Translations under genes and position numbers: made by a program
Shown: positions 1 to 13,751 of the stretch, piece after piece
Numbering within the stretch: position 1 is the stretch's first letter
How the letters are laid out: the number at the start of each line of letters is the position of its first letter
Notes under the pieces: model-generated
What the model saw: only the letters and a program-made list of their open reading frames with translations
Told to the model about the DNA's origin: nothing
The model's database searches: none
Assembly (NCBI RefSeq): GCF_032854445.1
Contig: NW_027018082.1
Coordinates: 26,001-90,000 of the forward strand
Source: Liolophura sinensis
Lineage: Eukaryota > Mollusca > Polyplacophora > Chitonida > Chitonidae
Direction of reading: 5' to 3'
DNA: 64,000 nucleotides

Positions 1-740
1 TCTTGGCCAGTCATTTATTACGATGCTAGGATGTGTCTTGTACATATAAAAACTACAGCATGTGAGTAATGGCAGATCATCAACACTATTTCTACTTGTT
101 CTTATAAGTGGTTAGAGAGTAGAAACTTACACTATCCCTAGTATCATGGCTAAAACTGTATTATTTGATGACAGCGGTGGTGTTCATTGCAGTTTATTAG
201 GCATCATTGCTCTCAAATAGCTCAAAATGGTTCTTTGTCATCACATTAAAAAAGAACAATCCCATGGAGACAAGCCAGAGACTCGTGCAATCTAGTTCAT
301 AACCCTGTCCCTCTGATTTCCATTCCATTTCTATCAGTTTTATTACAGTCTTTTTCTGCCAAGGCTGAAAGATGTCTACATTTAAAACTGTCAAATAATT
401 GGATTAATGGTGGTTACATAAAAAACTATAACCTTGCGCACCATATGAATTTAGCTGTTTACCCAGGCAAGAGAGTGAAACTGATTGGGTCTCTTGATGA
501 TCTTTAACTATATTACATTTGGAATGTCTTGTGACATTTTGTTATTCATGAGCCAAAGAATTTGCCAGTTAAGCAAGATAATATGACAACCTCTGACTTG
601 ATCCATTGTATATCAATGGACTTTGTCATTCAGTATTACTTTAATCTTGTAAGTATTCTTAAACACAACTGGATACAATTACCGACAGTTTAACTTTTGT
701 TTTACCATATACAGTAAATCTAAAATAACCACTTGAATTT

Positions 741-870
741 GTGGAAAGGTTTTGACAGCAACCTGTGGATGGTCGTGAGTTTTCCAAGGGCTCTGCCCGG
801 TTTTCTCCCGGTCGTACTCCTCCGTACTTGATATTCTTGAGTACAGTGTAAAACACTGATGAAATAGATA
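741..870 (+). mobile_element. SINE 3' end embedded in family 1 unit 1
   Basis: The stretch reads like the body and tail of the tRNA-headed SINE seen intact at 48,647: a 'GGAAAGGTTTTGACAGCAAC' start, then 'GGTCGTGAGTTTTCC', 'GGGCTCTGCCCGG' and 'ATTCTTGAGTAC..TGTAAAACAC'. The tRNA-like head is missing. Because it sits at the same place in units 2, 3 and 4, the insertion is older than the tandem amplification. Confidence 0.75.
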
Positions 871-2282
871 AAAATATACTGTTTCTTCACCTAAACCTTC
901 GCGTATATCTTATTTCAATGAAACTAAGATCTCGTTAAACAAAATCTAACAGGGCTATAATCTTAGACTATATAATCAATCTGTAATACACAAGTACTTC
1001 AAACAATACTTCAATGGAAAGATTGCATACATGTGCAATAAAAAACATACAGTACAGACTGAAAAAAACAGAGCACTTACAACAGGGTGGTAGTTGGTAA
1101 ATGTTCACACAAACCGGCTGACTACGGCTTTTGTAAACTTGCCTTAGTTAGGGTTTTGTTCTCTTTTATGTTGACCATATAGATTAAGGTCAATGTACAA
1201 CATTCCATATTACAGCACCATTGTTATTAATATTCCTTCACAGTAACACAGTGCCATCTACTTTGAATGAGTCCTGGAACTTAGCGATACACTGTTTTGA
1301 CACCTTTGTTCCCATTTTACAGAGCACAGCGACCAATCCATCAAAATATCATCGATTACATCACTCAGAGTCTGGTTTGAGACACGACACAGGCTCTCTG
1401 CGTCCATCTTGGATACGATACAAAGAGATTTGGAAATTACCGACAGTAGCGAAGACAAACCAACGATTTGATGCTAACCATGTATATCTGTTACATGCCT
1501 ACAGCTGTTCAGTAGAACTCATTTGCGCTTATTTGTCTTGTAGAAGTTTCTGTACACAATAATCTTAGCCGCCAGCAAGTTTCAAGGGCGTACGTGACAG
1601 AGAAGAGATGATTCCATTCACAGCATGACAAGTTAAAATATGAACAGCCACACCAATATCGCCAATAATCTTGATCTAATCACAAGAAGACATTAAGCGG
1701 CCTCTCACAAATCCATTACATGACTAGTGGATGATAGAAATGTTCATAAACGATAAAATAAAGGAGCAATGAAGCAATTAGCTTTAAAACATACCTTCGC
1801 CCTTAGTTTTACTTATGGCTCATGTGCAAGTGAACTTTAGCACCTTCTCTCTCCGGAGAGTTAGACAAGGGGAGATAAGCCTAGCTGCAATATACTTAAT
1901 TTCAGATAATCTATGTGTTAAAACTTCCGTTCGTAAGCAGTTTGTGTTGGAATGTGTCTACAAATGTGTTGCTTCTATGCAAAATCTCTTCTGTGTCTTT
2001 CTGCAATGTTCTGCTTGCATCCGTTCTCCATTTGTGATTATCTGAAGGGTGCCCCTTCATTCAGACACATTTTCATAAAGGCGATGATTAAGAAAGGTGT
2101 GAGGTGTTTCACCGTGTCACTGATTTGGAATATATTATCACGAGCCATTTACCTACCATCAATATTCTGGGATGTGCTGTGCGTGTTTCGGGGATTTCAA
2201 CTGATGCTGTTTTTGGAATATACCCTCATACTACTGTCACTGAGTTTGCAATGTGATTTCACTAACTGGATGATCAGTGATG

Positions 2283-3740
2283 ATTGTAATGGACTAGCAC
2301 ACACGAGTGTATCACTCTTGTGAAATGTTTTACCTAAGACTATTTTTCTCTCAAATTCAGGCCCATGTTGTTGGCATGGAAATAAGGCGGTCTAGCGACA
2401 GAGTAGTTTCTTGCTATTTTTGAATCTCTCTACATATTCCACCACTTTTTTCAATTTTTATTTTCAGGAAGGTGCTCTCGGTGTTTTGAATGCTTGCTGG
2501 TTATTATGCTAATGCTAAATCACCATTTGATTCGTATGAAATATGTGCATTTGTTTACACAATACTTACTGGTGCTTAAATATATGTAGCATTTTCATGC
2601 AAATAAACGTGGCTTAAATAGATTCTTGCTTATTAAAAGTGTTTTACATATTCTTTGTTTTTTCTGTCACTCTCAGGAAGATGCTGTTGGTGTGTTTTTA
2701 ATACTCATTGATGAACTGGTGTATTAATATTTTAAAATGTTTAACCAAAGCCTAATTTCCATCACATTGACGAACATGCTGTTGGTATTGAATCAAAGGA
2801 GTCTAGTTCTAAAATATTTTCTTGCTATTTTTAATTGCAATATCTGTTTTTTCACTTTTTCAACTTTTAAATTTCTAGAAGGTGCTCTTGGTGTTGATTG
2901 TAATGGACTAGCACGCACGCGTGTATCACTCTTGTGAAATTTTTTATCTAAGGCTATTTTTCTCTCAAATTCAGGCCCATGTTGTTGGCAAGGAAATAAG
3001 GCGGTCTAGCGACAGAGTAGTTTCTTCCTATTTTTGGATCTCTCTACATATTCCACCACTTTTTTCAATTTTCATTTTCAGGAAGGTGCTCTCGGTATTT
3101 TGAATGCTTGCTGGTTATTATGCTAATGCTAAATCACCATTTGATTCGTATGAAATATGTGCATTTGTTTACGCATTACTTACTGGTGCTTAAATATATG
3201 TAGCATTTTCATGCATATAAATCTGGTTGAATAGTTTCTTGCTTCTTAAAAGTGCTTTATATATTCTTGTTTCATCTGTCACTCTCAGGAAGATGCTGTT
3301 GGTGTGTTTTTAATACTCAATGATGAACTAGTGTATTAATATTTTGAAATGTTTAACCAAAGCCTAATTTCCATCAAATTGACGAACATTTTGTTGGTAT
3401 TAAATCAAAGCAGTCTAGTTCCAAAAAGTTTCTTGCTATTTTTAATTGCAATACATGTTCCCTCATTTTTTCAACTTTTCACTTTCTGGAAAGTACTCTT
3501 GGTGTTTTGAATACTTATGGATTAGCACACCATGGGAATGCCACATTATCATTTGATTCTCATAATATATATGCTTTTGACAACAAACCTACTGGTGCTT
3601 AAATACATGACACATTTCCATGCATTTAAAAGGTTAATTAAATAGTTTCATGCTGCTTTAAAATTGTTGCACATATCCCTTGTCCACTTTTCACTCTCAG
3701 GAAGATGCTGTTGGTTTGATTTGAATACTTATGCACTACC
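2283..3740 (+). repeat. Array of ~205-bp monomers in family 1 unit 1
   Basis: Conserved monomer starts lie at 2467 (GAAGGTGCTCTCGGTG), 2678 (GAAGATGCTGTTGGTG), 2879 (AAGGTGCTCTTGGTG), 3082, 3289, 3488 and 3702. The spacings are 211, 201, 203, 207, 199 and 214 bp. Monomer types run A-B-C-A-B-C-B', so three monomers make a ~612-bp higher-order repeat. A partial C-type monomer precedes the first A from about 2283. Each start is preceded by a pyrimidine-rich tract ending in CAG, TAG or TGG. The length is close to a nucleosome repeat, as in many satellites. Confidence 0.85.
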
Positions 3741-5521
3741 ACCGCAAAGGTATTTTGTTGAGATTTTATTAAGGCTCTAGCGAATAACCTCCCTTAAATG
3801 CACTCTCCAACTGTTTGAGGAGTAAAATGTGGTTAGGTTGGGCGTGTGAATATGGCTAAAGTCAAATTTTGAAATTGAAGCGGGGTATGCTAGTTGCAGA
3901 TCCACCTTCAAAACACACTTCAATTTTGTGAAGTAATCTAAACAGCCGCTGGTATAATTCTCTGAGGAAATCTAAATATCTCTTAAAGAAGTACATGTGT
4001 GTGTAGGCTTACAACAGGCACTTATGTAAGCTGAAAAAGACCTTTTTAAGAGCTCTGAACATTGCTGCAACTTTCATAGTTTGATGGCATCTTTTTTGAC
4101 ATTCTTTTACTTAGAAAACTGCTGTCACTGCCATGACATAACCTGCAACAGGTAAAATCCCACTTGTTTCACCCCTCAAAAGTATTTTCACTGTACGGGG
4201 TATATGTTGTAGTGTGACAAAGCAGGAAAGCGGCCTTGTTCTTTGGAATGACAACTGTGTTGCAATGAACCTTTGTTGACAAAGAAAGAAAGCTTTTAGA
4301 GGTAACATTGTCACCCAAATTTCAGCCGAAGACTTATGAATGAGCTAAAGTAGCTTAAACATTCTTTGATGTGAAATGTTAATTTTCGTGTATCCTTCAC
4401 AAATCGTTCAAATATGTGCTTTTTGCACCAATGGAAACAAATTGTGATACCTGGGTAGCATAAGCTGTGTACTGCTATTCATGTTCGGTCGACGTGCAGT
4501 GCCTTTGTTGATCAACATCTTCAATCAGCCACTCTAAGGCTTACAAATTTATATGCACTGGTTCAGTGTGGTCCATATACCAAGACACGTAAAAAGGTTA
4601 ACTGAAATGATGTCACACCATGAAAGAACATTTGGGAAGAGGAATTTGATTTCCTCCAAGGTCATACACATTATGGAGCCTGAAACTCAATGCCAAGGTT
4701 ACAAAACCCAACAAAGTGTGCTGTGTGGATGTAAATGTAATATAAATGCTGTGTGGACAGAATCTGCTAAAGATTCTGAAATCTTGGCCAGTCATTTATT
4801 ACGATGCTAGGATGTGTCTTGTACATATAAAAACTACAGCATGTGAGTAATGGCAGATCATCAACACTATTTCTACTTGTTCTTATAAGTGGTTAGAGAG
4901 TAGAAACTTACACTATCCCTAGTATCATGGCTAAAACTGTATTATTTGATGACAGCGGTGGTGTTCATTGCAGTTTATTAGGCATCATTGCTCTCAAATA
5001 GCTCAAAATGGTTCTTTGTCATCACATTAAAAAAGAACAATCCCATGGAGACAAGCCAGAGACTCGTGCAATCTAGTTCATAACCCTGTCCCTCTGATTT
5101 CCAATCCATTTCTATCAGTTTTATTACAGTCTTTTTCTGCCAAGGCTAAAACATGTCTACATTTAAAACTGTCAAATAATTGGATTAATGGTGGTTACAT
5201 AAAAAACTATAACCTTGCGCACCATATGAATTTAGCTGTTTACCCAGGCAAGAGAGTGAAACTGATTGGGTCTCTTGATGATCTTTAACTATATTACATT
5301 TGGAATGTCTTGTGACATTTTGTTATTCATGAGTCAAAGAATTTCCCAGTTAAGCAAGATAATATGGCAACCTCTGACTTGATCCATTGTATATCAATGG
5401 ACTTTGTCATTCAGTATTACTTTAATCTTGTAAGTATTCTTAAACACAACTGGATACCATTACTTACAGTTTAACTTTTGTTTTACCATATACAGTAAAT
5501 CTAAAATAACCACTTGAATTT

Positions 5522-5651
5522 GTGGAAAGGTTTTGACAACAACCTGTGGATGGTCGTGAGTTTTCCAAGGGCTCTGCCCGGTTTCCTCCCGGTCGTACTC
5601 CTCCCTACTTAATATTCTTGAGTACAGTGTAAAACACTGATGAAATAGATA
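5522..5651 (+). mobile_element. SINE 3' end embedded in family 1 unit 2
   Basis: Same headless SINE body and tail as at 741-870, shifted by one unit length. It was carried along in the tandem duplication and is not an independent insertion. Confidence 0.75.
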
Positions 5652-7072
5652 AAAATATACTGTTCCTTCACCTAAACCTTCGCGTATATCTTATTTTAAT
5701 GAAACTAAGATCTCGTTAAACAAAATCTAACAGGGCTATAATCTTAGACTATATAATCAATCTGTAATACACAAGTACTTCAAACAATACTTCAATGGAA
5801 AGATTGCATACATGTGCAATAAAAAACATACAGTACAGACTGAAAAAAACAGAGCACTTACAACAGGGTGGTAGTTGGTAAATGTTCACACAAACCGGCT
5901 GACTACGGCTTTTGTAAACTTGCCTTAGTTAGGGTTTTGTTCTCTTTTATGTTGACCATATAGATTAAGGTCAATGTACAACATTCCATATTACAGCACC
6001 ATTGTTATTAATATTCCTTCACAGTAACACAGTGCCATCTACTTTGAATGAGTCCTGGAACTTAGCGATACACTGTTTTGACACCTTTGTTCCCATTTTA
6101 CAGAGCACAGCGACCAATCCATCAAAATATCATCGAGTACATCACTCAGTCTGGTTTGAGACACGACACAGGCTCCCTGCGTCCATCTTGGATACGATAC
6201 AAAGAGATTTGGAAATTACCGACAGTAGCGAAGACAAACCAACGATTTGATGCTAACCATGTATATCTGTTACATGCCTACAGCTGTTCAGGGACAATGT
6301 TCAGTAGAACTCATTTGCGCTTATTTGTCTTGTAGAAGTTTCTGTACACAATAATCTTAGCCGCCAGCAAGTTTCAAGGGCGTACGTGACAGAGAAGAGA
6401 TGATTCCATTCACAGCATGACAAGTTAAAATATGAACAGCCACACCAATATCGCCAATAATCTTGATCTAATCACAAGAAGACATTAAGCGGCCTCTCAC
6501 AAATCCATTACATGACTAGTGGATGATAGAAATGTTCATAAACGATAAAATAAAGGAGCAATGAAGCAATTAGCTTTAAAACATACCTTCGCCCTTAGTT
6601 TTACTTATGGCTCATGTGCAAGTGAACTTTAGCACCTTCTCTCTCCGGAGAGTTAGACAAGGGGAGATAAGCCTAGCTGCAATATACTTAATTTCAGATA
6701 ATCTATGCGTTAAAACTTCCGTTCGTAAGCAGTTTGTGTTGGAATGTGTCTACAAATGTGTTGCTTCTATGCAAAATCTCTTCTGTGTCTTTCTGCAATG
6801 TTCTGCTTGCATTCGTTCTCCATTTGTGATTATCTGAAGGGTGCCCCTTCATTCAGACACATTTTCATAAAGGCGATGATTAAGAAAGGTGTGAGTTGTT
6901 TCACCGTGTCACTGATTTGGAATATATTATCACGAGCCATTTACCTACCATCAACATTCTGGGATGTGCTGTGCGTGTTTCGGGGATTTCAACTGATGCT
7001 GTTTTTGGAATATACCCTCATTCTACTGTCACTGAGTTTGCAATGTGATTTCACTAACTGGATGATCAGTGA

Positions 7073-7925
7073 TGATTGTAATGGACTAGCACACACGAGT
7101 GTATCACTCTTGTGAAATGTTTTACCTAAGCCTATTTTTCTCTCAAATTCAGGCCCATGTTGTTGGCATGGAAATAAGGCGGTCTAGCGACAGAGTAGTT
7201 TCTTGCTATTTTTGAATCTCTCTACATATTCCACCACTTTTTTCACTTTTCATTTTCAGGAAGGTGCTCTCGGTGTTTTGAATGCTTGCTGGTTATTATG
7301 CTAATGCTAAATCACCATTTGATTCGTATGAAATATGTGCATTTGGTTACACATTACTTACTGGTGCTAAAATATATGTAGCATTTTCATGCATATAAAC
7401 GTGGCTTAAATGGTTTCTTGCTTCTTAAAAGTGCTTTATATATTCTTGTTTCATCTGTCACTCTCAGGAAGATGCTGTTGGTGTGTTTTTAATACTCATT
7501 GATGAACTAGTGTATTAATATTTTGAATTGTTCAACCAAAGCCTAATTTCCATCAAATTGACGAACATGTTGTTGGTATTGAATCAAAGCAGTCTAGTTC
7601 CAAAAAGTTTTTTGCTATTTTTAATTGCAATACATGTTTCCTCATTTTTTCAATTTTTCACTTTCTGGAAAGTGCTCTTGGTGTTTTGAATACTTATGGA
7701 TAAGCACACCATGGGAATGCCACATCATCATTTGATTCTCATAATATATATGCTTTTGACAACAAACCTACTGGTGCTTAAATACATGACACATTTCCAT
7801 GCATTTAAAAGGTTAATTAAATAGTTTCTTGCTGCTTTAAAATTGTTGCACATATCCCTTGTCCACTTTTCACTCTCAGGAAGATGCTGTTGGTTTGATT
7901 TGAATACTTATGCACTACCACCGCA
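7073..7925 (+). repeat. Short ~205-bp monomer array in unit 2
   Basis: Monomers A, B, C and B' start at 7260, 7468, 7668 and 7880, with a partial C-type monomer before them. Compared with units 1 and 3, one A-B-C triplet is missing, as expected from unequal crossing-over in register with the monomers. Confidence 0.83.
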
Positions 7926-9700
7926 AAGGTATTTTGTTGAGATTTTATTAAGGCTCTAGCGAATAACCTCCCTTAAATGCACTCTCCAACTGTTTGAGGA
8001 GTAAAATGTGATTAGGTGGGGCGTGTGAATATGGTTAAAGTCAAATTTTGAAATTGAAGCGGGGTATGCTAGTTGCAGATCCACCTTCAAAGCAAACTTC
8101 AATTTTGTGAAGTAATCTAAACAGCCGCTGGTATAATTCTCTGAGGAAATCTAAATATCTCTTAAAGAAGTACATGTGTGTGTAGGCTTACAACAGGCAC
8201 TTATGTAAGCTGAAAAAGACCTCTTTAAGGGCTCTGAACATTGCTGCAACTTTCATAGTTTGATGGCATCTTTTTTGACATTCTTTTCCTTAGAAAACTG
8301 CTGTCACTGCGATGACATAACCTGCAACAGGTAAAATCCCACTTGTTTCACCCCTCAAAAGTATTTTCACTGTACGGGGTATATGTTGTAGTGTGACAAA
8401 GGAGGAAAGCGGCATTGTTCTTTGGAATGACAACTGTGTTGCAATGAACCTTTGTTGACAAAGAAAGAAAGCTTTTAGAGGTAACATTATCACCCAAATT
8501 TCAGCCGAAGACTTATGAATGAGCTAAAGTAGCTTAAACATTCTTTGATGTGAAATGTTAATTTTCGTGTATCCTTCACAAATCGTTCAAATATGTGCTT
8601 TTTGCACCAATGGAAACAAATTGTGATACCTGGGTAGCATAAGCTGTGTACTGCTATTCATGTTCGGTCGACGTGCAGTGCCTTTGTTGATCAACATCTT
8701 CAATCAGCCACTCTAAGGCTTACAAATTTATATGCACTGGTTAAGTGTGGTCCATATACCAAGACACGTAAAAAGGTTAACTGAAATGATGTCACACCAT
8801 GAAAGAACATTTGGGAAGAGGAATTTGATTTCTTCCAATGTCATACACATTATGGAGCCTGAAACTCAATGCCAAGGTTACAAAACCCAACAAAGTGTGC
8901 TGTGTGGATGTAAATGTAATATAAATGCTGTGTGGACAGAATCTGCTAAAGTTTCTGAAATCTTGGCCAGTCATTTATTACGATGCTAGGATGTGTATTG
9001 TACATATAAAAACTACAGCATGTGAGTAATGGCAGATCATCAACACTATTTCTACTTGTTCTTATAAGTGGTTAGAGAGTAGAAACTTACACTATCCCTA
9101 GTATCATGGCTAAAACTGTATTAGGTGATGACAGCGGTGGTGTTCATTGCAGTTTATTAGGCATCATTGCTCTCAAATAGCTCAAAATGCTTCTTTGTCG
9201 TCACATTATAAAAGAACAATCCCAAGGAGACAAGCCAGAGACTCGTGCAATCTAGTTCATAACCCTGTCCCTCTGATTTCCAATCCATTTCTATCAGTTT
9301 TATTACAGTCATTTTCTGCCAAGGCTAAAACATGTCTACATTTAAAACTGTCAAATAATTGGATTAATGGTGGTTACATAAAAAACTATAACCTTGCGCA
9401 CCATATGAATTTAGCTGTTTACCCAGGCAAGAGAGTGAAACTGATTGGGTCTCTTGATGATCTTTAACTATATTACATTTGGAATGTCTTGTGACATTTT
9501 GTTATTCATGAGTCAAAGAATTTCCCAGTTAAGCAAGATAATATGGCAACCTCTGACTTGATCCATTGTATATCAATGGACTTTGTCATTCAGTATTACT
9601 TTAATCTTGTAAGTATTCTTAAACACAACTGGATACCATTACTGACAGTTTAACTTTTGTTTTACCATATACAGTAAATCTAAAATAACCACTTGAATTT

Positions 9701-9830
9701 GTGGAAAGGTTTTGACAACAACCTGTGGATGGTCGTGAGTTTTCCAAGGGCTCTGCCCGGTTTCCTCCCGGTCGTACTCCTCCCTACTTAATATTCTTGA
9801 GTACAGTGTAAAACACTGATGAAATAGATA
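9701..9830 (+). mobile_element. SINE 3' end embedded in family 1 unit 3
   Basis: Same headless SINE segment as at 741-870, at the equivalent place in unit 3. Confidence 0.75.
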
Positions 9831-11251
9831 AAAATATACTGTTCCTTCACCTAAACCTTCGCGTATATCTTATTTCAATGAAACTAAGATCTCGTTAAAC
9901 AAAATCTAACAGGGCTATAATCTTAGACTATATAATCAATCTGTAATACACAAGTACTTCAAACAATACTTCAATGGAAAGATTGCATACATGTGCAATA
10001 AAAAACATACAGTACAGACTGAAAAAAACAGAGCACTTACAACAGGGTGGTAGTTGGTAAATGTTCACACAAACCGGCTGACTACGGCTTTTGTAAACTT
10101 GCCTTAGTTAGGGTTTTGTTCTCTTTTATGTTGACCATATAGATTAAGGTCAATGTACAACATTCCATATTACAGCACCATTGTTATTAATATTCCTTCA
10201 CAGTAACACAGTGCCATCTACTTTGAATGAGTCCTGGAACTTAGCGATACACTGTTTTGACACCTTTGTTCCCATTTTACAGAGCACAGCGACCAATCCA
10301 TCAAAATATCATCGAGTACATCACTCAGTCTGGTTTGAGACACGACACAGGCTCCCTGCGTCCATCTTGGATACGATACAAAGAGATTTGGAAATTACCG
10401 ACAGTAGCGAAGACAAACCAACGATTTGATGCTAACCATGTATATCTGTTACATGCCTACAGCTGTTCAGGGACAATGTTCAGTAGAACTCATTTGCGCT
10501 TATTTGTCTTGTAGAAGTTTCTGTACACAATAATCTTAGCCGCCAGCAAGTTTCAAGGGCGTACGTGACAGAGAAGAGATGATTCCATTCACAGCATGAC
10601 AAGTTAAAATATGAACAGCCACACCAATATCGCCAATAATCTTGATCTAATCACAAGAAGACATTAAGCGGCCTCTCACAAATCCATTACATGACTAGTG
10701 GATGATAGAAATGTTCATAAACGATAAAATAAAGGAGCAATGAAGCAATTAGCTTTAAAACATACCTTCGCCCTTAGTTTTACTTATGGCTCATGTGCAA
10801 GTGAACTTTAGCACCTTCTCTCTCCGGAGAGTTAGACAAGGGGAGATAAGCCTAGCTGCAATATACTTAATTTCAGATAATCTATGCGTTAAAACTTCCG
10901 TTCGTAAGCAGTTTGTGTTGGAATGTGTCTACAAATGTGTTGCTTCTATGCAAAATCTCTTCTGTGTCTTTCTGCAATGTTCTGCTTGCATTCGTTCTCC
11001 ATTTGTGATTATCTGAAGGGTGCCCCTTCATTCAGACACATTTTCATAAAGGCGATGATTAAGAAAGGTGTGAGTTGTTTCACCGTGTCACTGATTTGGA
11101 ATATATTATCACGAGCCATTTACCTACCATCAATATTCTGGGATGTGCTGTGCGTGTTTCGGGGATTTCAACTGATGCTGTTTTTGGAATATACCCTCAT
11201 TCTACTGTCACTGAGTTTGCAATGTGATTTCACTAACTGGATGATCAGTGA

Positions 11252-12700
11252 TGATTGTAATGGACTAGCACACACGAGTGTATCACTCTTGTGAAATGTT
11301 TTACCGAAGCCTATTTTTCTCTCAAATTCAGGCCCATGTTGTTGGCATGGAAATAAGGCGGTCTAGCGACAGAGTAGTTTCTTGCTGCTTTTGAATCTCT
11401 CTACATATTCCACCACTTTTTTCAATTTTCATTTTCAGGAAGGTGCTCTCGGTGTTTTGAATGCTTGCTGGTTATTATGCTAATGCTAAATCACCATTTG
11501 ATTCGTATGAAATATGTGCATTTGTTTACACAATACTTACTGGTGCTTAAATATATGTAGCATTTTCATGCAAATAAACGTGGCTTAAATAGATTCTTGC
11601 TTATTAAATGTGTTTTACATATTCTTTGTTTTTTCTGTCACTCTCAGGAAGATGCTGTTGGTGTGTTTTTAATACTCATTGATGAACTAGTGTATTAATA
11701 TTTTAAAATGTTTAACCAAAGCCTAATTTCCATCAAATTGACGAACATGCTGTTGGTATTGAATCAAAGAAGTCTAGTTCTAAAATATTTTCTTGCTATT
11801 TTTCATTGCAATATCTGTTTTTTCACTTTTTCAACTTTTAAATTTCTAGAAGGTGCTCTTGGTGTTGATTGTAATGGACTAGCACGTACGAGTGTATCAC
11901 TCTTGTGAAATTTTTTATCTAAGGCTATTTTTCTCTCAAATTCAGGCCCATGTTGTTGGCATGGAAATAAGGCGGTCTAGCGACAGAGTAGTTTCTTGCT
12001 ATTTTTGAATCTCTCTACATATTCCACCACTTTTTTCAATTTTCATTTTCAGGAAGGTGCTCTCGGTATTTTGAATGCTTGCTGGTTATTATGCTAATGC
12101 TAAATCACCATTTGATTCGTATGAAATATGTGCATTTGTTTATACATTACTTACTGGTGCTTAAATATATGTAGCATTTTCATGCATATAAATCTGGTTG
12201 AATAGTTTCTTGCTTCTTAAAAGTGCTTTATATATTCTTGTTTCATCTGTCACTCTCAGGAAGATGCTGTTGGTGTGTTTTTAATACTCAATGATGAACT
12301 AGTGTATTAATATTTTGAAATGTTTAACCAAAGCCTAATTTCCATCAAATTGACGAACATGTTGTTGGTATTGAATCAAAGCAGTCTAGTTTCAAAAAGT
12401 TTCTTGCTATTTTTAATTGCAATACATGTTCCCTCATTTTTTCAACTTTTCACTTTCTGGAAAGTGCTCTTGGTGTTTTGAATACTTATGGATTAGCACA
12501 CCATGGGAATGCCACATCATCATTTGATTCTCATAATATATATGCTTTTGACAACAAACCTACAGGTGCTTAAATACATGACACATTTCCATGCATTTAA
12601 ATATTGTTTAAATAGTTTCTTGCTGCTTTAAAATTGTTGCACATATCCCTTGTCCACTTTTCACTCTCAGGAAGATGCTGTTGGTTTGATTTGAATACTT
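11252..12700 (+). repeat. Array of ~205-bp monomers in unit 3
   Basis: Seven monomers in the order A-B-C-A-B-C-B', with starts near 11440, 11649, 11849, 12052, 12259, 12459 and 12671, matching unit 1. Confidence 0.85.
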
Positions 12701-13751
12701 ATGCACTACCACCGCAAAGGTATTTTGTTGAGATTTTATTAAGGCTCTAGCGAATAACCTCCCTTAAATGCACTCTCCAACTGTTTGAGGAGTAAAATGT
12801 GGTTAGGTGGGGCGCGTGAATATGGCTAAAGTCAAATTTTAAAATTGAAGCGGGGTATGCTAGTTGCAGATCCACCTTCAAAGTAAACTTCAATTTTGTG
12901 AAGTAATCTAAACAGCCGCTGGCATAATTCTCTGAGGAAATCTAAATATCTCTTAAAGAAGTACATGTGTGTGTAGGCTTACAACAGGCACTTATGTAAG
13001 CTGAAAAAGAACTCTTTAAGAGCTCTGAACATTGCTGCAACTTTCATAGTTTGATGGCATCTTTTTTGACATTCTTTTCCTTAGAAAACTGCTGTCACTG
13101 CCATGACATAACCTGCAACAGGTAAAATCCCACTTGTTTCACCCCTCAAAAGTATTTTCACTGTACGGGGTATATGTTGTAGTGTGACGAAGCAGGAAAG
13201 CGGCATTGTTCTTTGGAATGACAACTGTGTTGCAATGAACCTTTGTTGACAAAGAAAGAAAGCTTTTAGAGGTAACATTATCACCCAAATTTCAGCCGAA
13301 GACTTATGAATGAGCTAAAGTAGCTCAAACATTCTTTGATGTGAAATGTTAATTTTCGTGTATCCTTCACAAATCGTTCAAATATGTGCTTTTTGCACCA
13401 ATGGAAACAAATTGTGATACCTGGGTAGCATAAGCTGTGTACTGCTATCCATGTTCCGTCGACGTGCAGTGCCTTTGTTGATCAACATCTTCAATCAGCC
13501 ACTCTAAGGCTTACACATTTATATGCACTGGTTCAGTGTGGTCCATATACCAAGACACGTAAAAAGGTTAACTGAAATGATGTCACACCATGAAAGAACA
13601 TTTGGGAAGAGGAATTTGATTTCCTCCAAGGTCATACACATTATGGAGCCTGAAACTCAATGCCAAGGTTACAAAACCCAACAAAGTGTGCTGTGTGGAT
13701 GTAAATGTAATATAAATGCTGTGTGGACAGAATCTGCTAAAGATTCTGAAA

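Larger units (their letters stand above)
1..4781 (+). repeat. Family 1 tandem unit 1 (4,781 bp)
   Basis: First of three full head-to-tail copies. The word TCTTGGCCAGTCATTTATTA opens the window and recurs at 4782, 8961 and 13752, which sets the unit borders; the true border phase is arbitrary. By eye the copies differ only by scattered substitutions and a few small indels, so the duplication is recent. In order the unit carries a SINE 3' end (741-870), an AT-rich middle, a stretch also found in X modules (about 1838-2280), an array of ~205-bp monomers (about 2283-3740), and a non-repetitive end. Short open frames inside it recur in the other copies, but they show no recognisable domain and their stops vary, so I do not call genes here. 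Confidence 0.93.
4782..8960 (+). repeat. Family 1 tandem unit 2 (4,179 bp)
   Basis: Second copy of the family 1 unit, in the same orientation as unit 1. It is about 600 bp shorter because its monomer array has four members instead of seven (starts at 7260, 7468, 7668 and 7880), exactly one A-B-C triplet fewer. Outside that indel it follows unit 1 with scattered substitutions and small indels. One example is an extra 12 bp near 6,290 that is also present in unit 3 but not in unit 1. Confidence 0.93.
8961..13751 (+). repeat. Family 1 tandem unit 3 (4,791 bp)
   Basis: Third full copy, in the same orientation. It has the long seven-monomer form of the internal array and the extra 12 bp near 10,470 shared with unit 2. 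It is therefore a mosaic of features seen separately in units 1 and 2, which suggests exchange or gene conversion between units. A frame from 9147 to 9467 is open here and in unit 4 because one stop codon differs from unit 1; I read this as chance. Confidence 0.93.

Noticed and set aside
1952-2323. Recurrent frame starting MCLQMCCFYAKSLLCLS, also at 6744, 10923, 16743, 30200 and 38189
   Set aside because: It is kept only because the repeats are recent copies. The C-terminal part changes with indels between family 1 and family 2, and no domain or coding-type substitution pattern is visible by eye.
9147-9467. 106-residue frame in unit 3, also in unit 4
   Set aside because: Units 1 and 2 have a stop in the same frame, it needs a non-ATG start, and no family is recognised.
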